Origin: Phycisphaerales bacterium
Lineage (GTDB): Bacteria > Planctomycetota > Phycisphaerae > Phycisphaerales > UBA1924
Direction of reading: 5' to 3'
Length of the DNA: 64,000 bases
Assembly (NCBI GenBank): GCA_029260265.1
Contig: JAJDDO010000029.1
Span: forward strand, 81,203-145,202
Under the pieces are notes generated by a model that was not told the origin of the DNA, searched no databases, and was given only the letters and a program-made list of their open reading frames with translations. Both the position numbers and the translations under genes were made by a program. Shown in pieces: positions 44,491 to 51,600 of the stretch (its first letter is position 1; each line of letters begins with the position of its first letter).

Positions 44491-47400
44491 TCACTCGCCA
44501 CAGCCTGTATTGAAGAGTGTGATGTACATGAACACATCTTGAAGGTTCAGCACGCCGAACGGCTTGGCAAGGTCTGCGGCGGGGTCTTGGGAGTTGTAGA
44601 TTTTGAGGTAGGCAAAGAGGTCTTGCAGGTTGAGCACGCCGTCGCCGGTCAAATCTGCGGGGCCGAATGGGTTCGGTGCGTTCGGGCTTGGATCGAAGAA
44701 TCCGAGGCAATCAGATCCGTCCGGGGATCGGCCCTCTGAAACATCGGTTGTTTGAGAGCCGTAGGTGACAGCGTCAATCTGGGCAAGCTGATTGCTAAGG
44801 CGATCAAACAGCCCCACTGCCTCTCCTCCGCCTGAGAGCTTGAAGTTGGTGTGCAATGCTCCTTGGAGCGGCTCGTTGTCTGCCCAGAAAACAAGGTAGC
44901 CGTTGGCTGGGATGCTCACCCCCTGCGGTATTTCCCACTTCGTACGGTTGGTGAGATCATCGGTCAAATATCGCCCGCCGAGATCGATTTCCGTGTTCTC
45001 GTTGTTGAAGAGTTCAATAAAATCGTCGGCTTCGCCAAACTCGTCGAGTGCTGAGCCGTCATTGCTCGCGAGCCATTCATTGACGAAGACCATCGGCGTG
45101 GGTTCCGGATCAGTAAAGCAATCGTCACGAGGATCATTGGGAGCCAAGGGTGTAACCGCGCAGAAGACTTCAAGCAGCTCGGATCCATCAGGAGCACGCC
45201 CAAAGGATCGGTCCACATTTAACTCCGGATAGATGAGCGAGTCGATCAGCACAACTCCCTCGTCGATCCGATGAGATAGAGAGACTATCTCGCCGCCCGA
45301 TCCGAGCTTGAATGTAGCGTGCATCGGACCGTCAGCTGGTTCGTTATCCGCCCAGACGAGGAGAAACGACTTTGGTGCGATCACGGTGCCTTCGGGGATC
45401 TGCCACAAATGGGGGATACTCGGGGTATCGCTGAGATGCATGCCTGAGACATCCACCGCGAAGTCTTCGTCATTATAGAGTTCAATAAAATCTTCGAACT
45501 GCCCCATCTCATCGGCGATCACCGATTCATTGATCGCGATGACCTCGTTCACAAAGATCCGGGGCAACCCAGCGGGGGCCGGTGTGTTAGAGCGAAGAAA
45601 ATCTGTGCGGGCTTCAATGTATGGCTTGATCCCCCAGGCCCAGGGCTGATTGCCGCTGTAGGCTGATGGGCTGGTGAATGAACTTAAGAAGTCCTGATTG
45701 TCGAAGCCATAATCAGAGTTCCCGCCCGCGTAGGACCCCATGAATGCGAACGGGGAAAGCCGGGCTTGGAGATCATCAATGTGTGACTCGCGAGCGCCCA
45801 AGCTGAACACCCCCTCGGTCGCGCCTGTACTTGTCGGGACTAACGGCGTAAGCGTATGGGTTGGGTATACGCCCGCATTCGACGGGGTTTCGTAGTTCGG
45901 CGTCGATGGGTTTGGATTGGATAAGTGATCAATCCCGGGATCCGGAAGCCCATCTCGGTCGTCTGTCGTCACAACATCAAATGCAAACGATGATGTGTCA
46001 TCAAGATTCATATGGTTGAGCGGGATCTGATATCTCACAATCCCATCGGCGCTCAAGCCCAAGTCCTGGCTCATGCCGGCCGGGTCGTCAAAGCTGGCGT
46101 GGATGAGGTCCCAATCGGACCCTGACCAGCGATAAAGAATGAACCCGCCGCCGCTGTCAGTCCATGAGCCAACGAAGTAATCAGCCTGGGTAGCCGTGAT
46201 GATGTCTCGGTTCCAGGGGTTCGAGGTTGTTCCACCGGGGATGGTGTCAAAGAACATCATGATTCGTGTTTGGTCGGTGTCTCCGCCCACGGCGATTGGG
46301 CCAAGAAGGGAGACATCGGCAAGAAGAGTGTCCGTCGTGTTCGCGAGAACAACAAATTCAATATCGAAGTTTGGATCCGAAGCGGAGAGGAATGTATCGT
46401 CTATCGGATCCTCAAAGACAGTTGGGATGGGTTCTGAAGGCATGCCTACAGCGCCGACGAGCTCGCGTACATATCGAAGATATTGATTCTTGTACGCCGG
46501 GATGTTGAATATCCGCCGCAGGAGAGGAGGCTCGGCGCCGTTGCCGAACGGGCTCGAGAAGTCCCACCCGAAGCCGCCGTTGCCAAAGGTCTCGGCGGGG
46601 CGTGCGGCCCAGTTGGTAGAAAAGAAATCGATACCGTAGGTGTTATCGAGATCGTAGGGGATGTACTCGACGACACCGGTATCGGGATTGACATAGAGGA
46701 AATAGTTGTTGGCTCCATACCAGATTCCGTCCCATTGCCCATTGACACAATCCACGGCCATCGAGCGAAGGAATGTATCGACATGAAAGCGATCGTTGAT
46801 CTGATCAGCAAACTCTGTGTCACTGGCAAACTCGATGAAGCTAATGAATCCTGCAAGATCAGCGTGCTGATTCATCCCGCTGTCATTTTCGAGTTCGTAT
46901 GTCAGCGAACCGAGGCTCGCATACGCGGACGCATCGCCCGGAAGTACATACCGAAGATCAGCACGGGTTCCCTTATAAGTGCATTGATAGAGATTGCCGG
47001 TGTCATTGCCAAACCAGGCTGCAAGAAACTCGTCATCGATCTGCTCGACATTGACAAAGACATCGTCGACGAGTGATCCATCGTTAATAGAAAAATGAAC
47101 CATTGATGCGCGAGGGGAAGGCACGCCGAAGCTATTGAAAACATCCCATGCGAGCTTGCCGCGAATGACGGAAGGGTCATTCTGATGCCCGTTGATATTG
47201 AGTTTTTCGAGCCCGAACACTTCGCGCCCGGGAACAAACTCATTGAACTTGAGCTTCCAGGATTTTTTGGTCGAGCCGCGTGCGGTATTCCCGCGAGGGC
47301 GAATCGCGACATCAGTGATGATCGTATCTGTTTGTGAGTTAACAATGTGGACCGAGCACAGGTAGTAGGTGTTGTCAAAAGGATCTGCCAGCATCGTTTG

Positions 47401-47565
47401 CAGATCGCTCTGATCCATTGTTACTGTAATTTGGGTGAGTTCGTCGTCTGTGAACAGCACACGCCCAGCTTCGGCGTACCCCGTGTCACCGATTGGAGGC
47501 GGAACTTCGGCTCGGGCTCCGCTCACAACCGCCAACAAACAAACAACTAATCCTATTCGCATCAT
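44491..47565 (-). CDS. Secreted CotH-like kinase protein with two lamin-tail domains and dockerin-like C-terminus
   Basis: A 1024-residue exported protein. A short signal peptide ends in SGARA near residue 20. The CotH domain (about residues 40-340) has IRPRGNTARGSTKKSWKLKF and the acidic metal motif YIPYDLDNTYGIDF seen in spore-coat-kinase-like proteins. Two lamin-tail domains follow (about 690-805 and 830-945; each has VNE..., FIELYN or FIELFN, and WADNEP). The C-terminus DLTGDGVLNLQDLF ... GVLNLQDVF ... NTGCGE is a dockerin-like calcium repeat common in Phycisphaerales. It is probably cell-surface attached. AGGAG 7 nt upstream fixes ATG 47565; the frame is open to 47586. Confidence 0.85.
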   Translation of the reverse strand: MMRIGLVVCLLAVVSGARAEVPPPIGDTGYAEAGRVLFTDDELTQITVTMDQSDLQTMLADPFDNTYYLCSVHIVNSQTDTIITDVAIRPRGNTARGSTKKSWKLKFNEFVPGREVFGLEKLNINGHQNDPSVIRGKLAWDVFNSFGVPSPRASMVHFSINDGSLVDDVFVNVEQIDDEFLAAWFGNDTGNLYQCTYKGTRADLRYVLPGDASAYASLGSLTYELENDSGMNQHADLAGFISFIEFASDTEFADQINDRFHVDTFLRSMAVDCVNGQWDGIWYGANNYFLYVNPDTGVVEYIPYDLDNTYGIDFFSTNWAARPAETFGNGGFGWDFSSPFGNGAEPPLLRRIFNIPAYKNQYLRYVRELVGAVGMPSEPIPTVFEDPIDDTFLSASDPNFDIEFVVLANTTDTLLADVSLLGPIAVGGDTDQTRIMMFFDTIPGGTTSNPWNRDIITATQADYFVGSWTDSGGGFILYRWSGSDWDLIHASFDDPAGMSQDLGLSADGIVRYQIPLNHMNLDDTSSFAFDVVTTDDRDGLPDPGIDHLSNPNPSTPNYETPSNAGVYPTHTLTPLVPTSTGATEGVFSLGARESHIDDLQARLSPFAFMGSYAGGNSDYGFDNQDFLSSFTSPSAYSGNQPWAWGIKPYIEARTDFLRSNTPAPAGLPRIFVNEVIAINESVIADEMGQFEDFIELYNDEDFAVDVSGMHLSDTPSIPHLWQIPEGTVIAPKSFLLVWADNEPADGPMHATFKLGSGGEIVSLSHRIDEGVVLIDSLIYPELNVDRSFGRAPDGSELLEVFCAVTPLAPNDPRDDCFTDPEPTPMVFVNEWLASNDGSALDEFGEADDFIELFNNENTEIDLGGRYLTDDLTNRTKWEIPQGVSIPANGYLVFWADNEPLQGALHTNFKLSGGGEAVGLFDRLSNQLAQIDAVTYGSQTTDVSEGRSPDGSDCLGFFDPSPNAPNPFGPADLTGDGVLNLQDLFAYLKIYNSQDPAADLAKPFGVLNLQDVFMYITLFNTGCGE

Positions 47566-48216
47566 CCGGTTACTCCTGATAGCCAATCAAGTTACCCTTA
47601 TCGAACATGGAAATCAATTGAATTGGCGCTTGAAGGCAAGAGTTCGCCACTCTATGTGTCCGGATTCGTAGTGCCGAACGAGTCATGGGTTCTATGCATC
47701 GGGTGCAAGGATTCGGCACAGGACTGGCTCCTCCGGCATCTCTGCGACTCTGGCAAGTCCCATTATCGGCCCCCAACGAATCTCCATGCAATGTGCAGTA
47801 ACTCGGAATCGGCGTTGCCCCACCCCCCATCACGAAAGAGAGTAGTTGCTGCATCGGGCTGGCCAATGAACGGTCGAAGGATCAGCACATCTGGATCCCA
47901 ACAAACGCGTATATCACAAGCCAACCCCACATCATCAAGATGCATTCGCGTACCTCGCCCTTTTCAATGCCGGTTGCCCCTGGCTTGTTCTCGTGGGTCT
48001 GTAAGCAGATTGACACTCCAGTCACCAACTCTTACTATCAATCGCAATACCACAGAGCGTTCTCGTGCCGAGGGTAAGCTGGGCATGACGCCGAACCTAA
48101 GAGTTAGAACTCTCCGCAAGGCTGATCTCAGCCGATTATGAGGCTATTCAAGACCTGCCTTGCTACCGGAACCCTCGAAGAACGCCGGAGCCTCAATGGG
48201 TGCTATGTGGACAAGA
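47566..48216. other. Noncoding stretch before the tRNA footprint
   Basis: About 650 nt between the CotH gene and the tRNA terminator. Open frames exist on both strands (for example 47623-48141 on the plus strand), but the products are Ser/Arg/Pro-rich without domains, start poorly and lack ribosome binding sites. I see no RNA gene, repeat or mobile element end. The promoter of the minus-strand CotH gene must lie at its left side. Confidence 0.5.
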
Positions 48217-48256
48217 TAAAAGCCGATCCGAACGAGCATGTCGTTCACATCGGCTT
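48217..48256 (-). terminator. Native terminator of the split initiator tRNA gene
   Basis: AAGCCGAT and ATCGGCTT (48220-48227 with 48249-48256) plus an inner GAACGA/TCGTTC stem form a hairpin. On the minus strand it is followed by TTTTAT. It lies 27 nt past the 3' end of the tRNA fragment, where a tRNA terminator is expected. Confidence 0.7.
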
Positions 48257-48282
48257 GTACCCGACTCTGTTGAGTCAAAGAA

Positions 48283-48324
48283 TAGCGGGGGCTGGATTTG
48301 AACCAACGACCTCCGGGTTATGAG
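48283..48324 (-). other. 3' half of tRNA-fMet: attachment site of an integrated element
   Basis: On the minus strand this reads from position 32 of an initiator tRNA to the discriminator base: anticodon loop with CAT, the CCC half of the anticodon stem, the variable loop, T arm (GGTTCAAATCC) and acceptor 3' strand CCCCGC. The 5' half (GC-rich acceptor, D arm, GGG) is absent to the right, where element DNA begins. This is the displaced 3' end left when a tyrosine recombinase integrates in the anticodon loop. The intact gene should lie at the other end of the island, and I do not find it before 64000. Confidence 0.8.
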
Positions 48325-48440
48325 GGGATTCCAGAGGGTTTTGCTATGTTTATGAGTCACATGGACTTGCCTTGATACCAGTGGTTTACGCTTCCGGCTG
48401 GTCATGTCCATGTTACCCATAATTCACATCTTTGCCACTA

Positions 48441-48466
48441 AGTTGTGTACAAAGTTGTGTACACAA
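48441..48466. repeat. Left pair of GTGTAC palindromes
   Basis: TTGTGTACAAAG followed by TTGTGTACACAA, GTAC centres 12 bp apart, about 120 bp inside the tRNA footprint. The second unit is a perfect palindrome. A mirrored pair lies at 54287-54310 beside the integrase start, suggesting integrase arm sites or regulator sites at both element ends. Confidence 0.6.
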
Positions 48467-48516
48467 TAACTGCCGGTGTGCAACGGGTTCCTACCACGGA
48501 AGTCGACCAGACCCAG

Positions 48517-48642
48517 CCTTGCTCTCTCTTGGCGGGCAGCATTCCGTCTGGCACGGAGCTGTCAAGGTGGAAAGCGAGCGCAGGCGAGCGTGCCTTGACA
48601 GCGAGTACCAGACGGCAGAATGAGGCACGCCGGAGAGCAAGG
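48517..48642. repeat. 126-bp imperfect inverted repeat (large hairpin)
   Basis: Arms of about 50 bp (48517-48567 and 48593-48642) around a 25-nt loop. Perfect blocks are CCTTGCTCTC/GAGAGCAAGG at the base, CCGTCTGG/CCAGACGG in the middle and GCTGTCAAGG/CCTTGACAGC at the top, with asymmetric bulges between them. It contains no gene and sits upstream of the RHH and Rep genes. Options are a single-strand or double-strand replication origin for the HUH Rep, or a structured RNA; ATTTTT follows on the plus strand. Confidence 0.65.
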
Positions 48643-48666
48643 CGGAAGGATTTTTGCACACCGGCA

Positions 48667-48702
48667 TTGACACCACTATGTCTAGTGGGTATTCTAGTGG
48701 CA
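48667..48702 (+). promoter_or_regulatory. Promoter with tandem operator repeats for the RHH gene
   Basis: A consensus -35 TTGACA (48667-48672), a 17-bp spacer and -10 TATTCT (48690-48695). The predicted transcription start is about 48702, the A of the ATG, so the mRNA may be leaderless. TCTAGTGG occurs twice, at 48681-48688 and 48693-48700 (12 bp apart), in the spacer and over the -10, which is the usual operator layout for an autoregulating ribbon-helix-helix protein. Confidence 0.6.
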
Positions 48703-49031
48703 TGGCAAAGAAAACAACAGTGACACGCATGGAAGTAAGACTAGATCCCGATGCAGCAAGCACCCTCAAGAAAAGAGCCAGTGATGCGGGGATCAGCTTG
48801 AACCAGCTCCTCAACACGCTCGCGATGTGGGCTGCAGAAAACTTGCAGGTCGGAAAACCGGGCCTCGAGCAACACAACTTCGTCACAAACGAGCAGTGCG
48901 ACGGCATGCTCTGGCTAGGACACACGGCGGATGCACAGCTGACTGAGCACGGCGAGATCCACGCTGTCTTTGATTTCAGTTCAAGACGCGCAATCAGAGT
49001 TCCACAAGAATTCTATGGGGAGGAGGAATGA
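48702..49031 (+). CDS. Ribbon-helix-helix (Arc/CopG-like) regulator
   Basis: A 109-residue protein. The N-terminal RHH fold reads TRMEVRLDPDAASTLKKRA as the DNA-contacting strand and first helix, then GISLNQLLNTLAMWAAENL, as in HicB-type antitoxins and CopG plasmid copy-number repressors. The C-terminal half (about residues 55-109) is a short unassigned domain. Start ATG 48702 fits the fold and promoter; ATG 48678 is in frame. It likely represses its own promoter through the TCTAGTGG repeats and so controls the downstream Rep gene. AGGAGG near its end serves the next gene. Confidence 0.7.
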   Translation: MAKKTTVTRMEVRLDPDAASTLKKRASDAGISLNQLLNTLAMWAAENLQVGKPGLEQHNFVTNEQCDGMLWLGHTADAQLTEHGEIHAVFDFSSRRAIRVPQEFYGEEE

Positions 49032-49201
49032 TGCATATTGAGAATAGGAAATTGATCCTAACTCCTCACGACTTCCCGCTAGAGCTAGAAGTCCAAGATC
49101 ATCGTGAAAAGAGACCTCCCAAATACAGCATGATCTACACAAAGAAACACAAAGTTCAAATCGTTAAACCAAACATCAGAATTCACAACCCACAACACTG
49201 A
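49031..49201 (+). CDS. Small protein of the Rep element, unknown
   Basis: A 56-residue product (MHIENRKLILTPHDFPLE..., C-terminus KVQIVKPNIRIHNPQH), basic and rich in His, Lys and Ile, with no recognised domain. AGGAGG at 49021-49026 stands 4 nt before ATG 49031. An ATG at 49028 is too close to it. The start overlaps the stop of the RHH gene (TGATG), so it is probably translated from the same message. It is too short for firm assignment. Confidence 0.55.
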   Translation: MHIENRKLILTPHDFPLELEVQDHREKRPPKYSMIYTKKHKVQIVKPNIRIHNPQH

Positions 49202-49278
49202 TCCGAGTCGCCAGCGCAGCCATGAAGGGCTGAGTGCAAGCCAAAGGACCAACCGATGCATCGCATCAGGAGGTTATA

Positions 49279-50334
49279 TTGGCTTACCACAACGACGAAC
49301 GCGTCCCTCAAGAAACAACACTGGAAGAGAGGACCGACCCCGCCAAAGGCGGGGGCGGTCCTTTACTTGAAGAGTTCCAGAATGTTGTAACAGAAACATA
49401 CGAACTCCCGCCGACTTACGAGCTGGCCAAGTGCGGCTGTGATTGCTGGTACTGTTCCGACTGTTGTGAGCGGCGAGGATACAACCTCCGAGCGCGATTG
49501 ATCCCTGTTCTCGAAACCTTCCAGTCGATCCTCATGCTGACGCTCACAGTGGACCCCACGCTCTTCAACAGCCATGAAGAAGCGTACCTCTACATTCGTG
49601 AGAGACGGTGTATCAGCGTGCTCATGCAAGCTCTCGACCGTCAGGGACATCTGCACTCTCGTCGCTACTTCTATGTACTGGAGTTCCAGAAATCGGGAAA
49701 CCCCCACTACCATGTTCTCGTCGATGCAACATTCATCCCCCATGCGGATCTGCAAATTGAATGGGACAAGAATCGGCCCAAGGACCTCCTACCACCAGAA
49801 TCAAATCGACCTGGCTTCGGGCTCACAATAGTCTCGAAAAAATACTTCGAAGGAGGCGCTCTCCAAGCTGGCCGGTACGCCACGAAGTACCTCATTAAGA
49901 CCCCTGAAGAGGGCTGGCCCGACTGGGTGTTAAGACTTGGCAAGACCAATAGAGTACCTCGCTACGGAACTAGCAGGAGGTTCTGGGGAGATGCCCCAAG
50001 AGCAAGGAAACCGAGCAAGGAACCCAAGACCCGCCAAGGGTCCGTGAGCTACGCAGACAAAATCAAGCACTGTGGAAGCACAACGAACCTATTCCGTGTG
50101 GATCGTTGGTTGCAGCACGCAGAGGGGATGGACATGGAGCTTATCGAACGCCGCCAGTGGCATGCCCGACTTGGAACCAACACTGATGTCTTTCCCAAGC
50201 TCAACGATTACTACGAAGACGGCTCGCGTCGTGTTTCGATTAATGAGGATAACCCTTCTGATGCCCTCAGAGCTATCCGTGAAGCCGCCGGCTACGCGGT
50301 GCCGGTCATCGCCAGATCAGGCAGGGGGGCGTGA
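49279..50334 (+). CDS. Rolling-circle replication initiator (HUH Rep), TTG start
   Basis: A 351-residue protein. A Cys-rich cluster CGCDCWYCSDCCERR (about residues 50-64) precedes LMLTLTVDPTLF and then the metal-binding HUH motif GNPHYHVLVDA near residue 143. YATKYLIK near residue 200 supplies the candidate nicking tyrosine and lysine. These features match rolling-circle Rep proteins of plasmids and filamentous phages. AGGAGG (49268-49273) 5 nt before TTG 49279 fixes the start; the frame is open to a GTG at 49234 with no SD. It would nick an origin in the element, possibly the large inverted repeat. Confidence 0.82.
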   Translation: MAYHNDERVPQETTLEERTDPAKGGGGPLLEEFQNVVTETYELPPTYELAKCGCDCWYCSDCCERRGYNLRARLIPVLETFQSILMLTLTVDPTLFNSHEEAYLYIRERRCISVLMQALDRQGHLHSRRYFYVLEFQKSGNPHYHVLVDATFIPHADLQIEWDKNRPKDLLPPESNRPGFGLTIVSKKYFEGGALQAGRYATKYLIKTPEEGWPDWVLRLGKTNRVPRYGTSRRFWGDAPRARKPSKEPKTRQGSVSYADKIKHCGSTTNLFRVDRWLQHAEGMDMELIERRQWHARLGTNTDVFPKLNDYYEDGSRRVSINEDNPSDALRAIREAAGYAVPVIARSGRGA

Positions 50335-50336
50335 AG

Positions 50337-50540
50337 ATGGCCCGTACTGTGGAGAGCAAAGCATCGAAGTACATCGCCGCCAAGGAGCTCGTGCACCGTT
50401 GGCAGTGTTCTAGATCACAGGTGCCCCGCATCGCTGAACGCCTCGGACTGCGCAAACTCTTGCCCGGCAGAGGAAAGAACGGCATGGTGCGTTATCTCAG
50501 AGAGGAGGTTGAACATGCAGAAAAATCCCGGTTGATTTGA
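50337..50540 (+). CDS. Small HTH protein, excisionase-like
   Basis: A 67-residue basic protein. ASKYIAAKELVHRWQCSRSQVPRIAERLGL is a winged-helix/MerR-like helix-turn-helix, and the MVRYLREEVE end is like excisionase wings. Start ATG 50337 has AGGGGGG 7 nt upstream; a GTG at 50331 overlapping the Rep stop is the alternative. Placed directly after Rep in an integrase-bearing element, it is a good candidate for the recombination directionality factor. Confidence 0.65.
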   Translation: MARTVESKASKYIAAKELVHRWQCSRSQVPRIAERLGLRKLLPGRGKNGMVRYLREEVEHAEKSRLI

Positions 50541-50563
50541 TCAGCCAAGCAATAATCTACCTC

Positions 50564-50602
50564 GCATCCACCCTGGCATCGCAAGTCCGCCGGGGTGGAT
50601 GC
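50564..50602. terminator. Bidirectional hairpin between convergent gene blocks
   Basis: A 13-bp stem with one G-T pair (50564-50576 with 50590-50602, GCATCCACCC and GGGTGGATGC at the base) and a 13-nt loop. It lies between the HTH gene (plus) and the PLP-protein gene (minus). There is no strong T tract, so it may act as a factor-assisted terminator or mRNA 3'-end stabiliser. Confidence 0.5.
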
Positions 50603-50634
50603 ATGCTCACAAGAACGAAAGAAGACCGGTTGTT

Positions 50635-51600
50635 TCAGAGAGATATGTCATGTAGGCAACTAACGATCGAGATGTCATGACTACTTGACCCGAAGACTGT
50701 CGCTGGGATTACCAGCGCGTCGTACTTTTCTAAAACATCATCATGCCTAGCATTTATTGCTGCAAAATATCCAGTATTTGGTATTTGATGTTTTGGTGCA
50801 AACTCCCGAATAATCGGAGTAAGCCTACCCCACTCCTGTGAAAAAGCATGCTGTTGCTTGTCAGGCAAAATACTTCGCTCAAGTGCAGTGAACGCAGAAC
50901 TACAATCTTCAATTGAAGGGCTCACCAACACAGTTCTGCAAGTTTGCTGATCCCGTTCTGGAGCTAAGAGTGCTCCAAACACACCACGCTCAAGCCATGC
51001 TTTCGATAAAGAATGAGATACGAAACATTGCCCTGTTTCAAAAAGCTCCATTGTGTTCTTATCGAAGCCCCGGGTATAGGAATATACCGTATCAAGAATA
51101 ACCTGTCGCCCGCTAGACTCACTCAACCAATGCTTGATTTGAGATGTTTCATCCTCGTTTAACGTTCGCCCCAAAGGACTTACGGGGCTTGTAATGACAA
51201 CAACACTCTCCGCAGAAGCTTGATTCAAAACTGCAAAATCTGGAATGGGAAGTGTGGGGAATGAACGAGGAGATAGCCCTTCATTTTGTGCGGCATCCCA
51301 GTAGAAAGGATAGACATCTTCTGGCAACCACAACTCCTTGCCATGAGCAGCGAATATGTGGAAAAGCCCCTTCAGGGATTCACGCACGCCTCCAGAAGCT
51401 ATTGCTGCGCTCCTGTATTCTTCGACATCCATTGTTTCCGCCCATAGATCCAATGCGTCATCACAGGAATATCGCCTAGCATTTTCGAACTCAACCTTCA
51501 GAAAACTCATTGCCTTGAAGGGGTTCATGCAGTCCAGCCGCAACAAAGATCTTTGTTCTGTAACTTGGTCTCTAAATGCTTTAAACTCTTGAAAATTCAT
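50635..51600 (-). CDS. PLP-dependent aminotransferase-fold protein (cargo)
   Basis: A 321-residue protein with aminotransferase class I/II features: VVVITSPVSPLGRTL (Pro-rich turn before the large domain), RQVILDTVYSYTRGF with the Asp/Tyr that contact PLP, and CFVSHSLSKAWLERGVFGAL with the Schiff-base lysine. It is shorter than typical class I enzymes (about 380-400 residues), and the N-terminal small-domain region is reduced. Base composition is visibly more AT-rich than core genes. The start overlaps the stop of the radical SAM gene by 4 nt, so the two are made together and probably act in one pathway. Substrate unknown. Confidence 0.72.
   Translation of the reverse strand: MNFQEFKAFRDQVTEQRSLLRLDCMNPFKAMSFLKVEFENARRYSCDDALDLWAETMDVEEYRSAAIASGGVRESLKGLFHIFAAHGKELWLPEDVYPFYWDAAQNEGLSPRSFPTLPIPDFAVLNQASAESVVVITSPVSPLGRTLNEDETSQIKHWLSESSGRQVILDTVYSYTRGFDKNTMELFETGQCFVSHSLSKAWLERGVFGALLAPERDQQTCRTVLVSPSIEDCSSAFTALERSILPDKQQHAFSQEWGRLTPIIREFAPKHQIPNTGYFAAINARHDDVLEKYDALVIPATVFGSSSHDISIVSCLHDISL

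Noticed and set aside
47623..48141. 172-codon open frame on the plus strand in the gap before the tRNA footprint
   Set aside because: It has a weak TTG start, no ribosome binding site, a Ser/Arg/Pro-rich product without domains, and overlapping open frames on the other strand; it looks like chance openness in GC-rich DNA.
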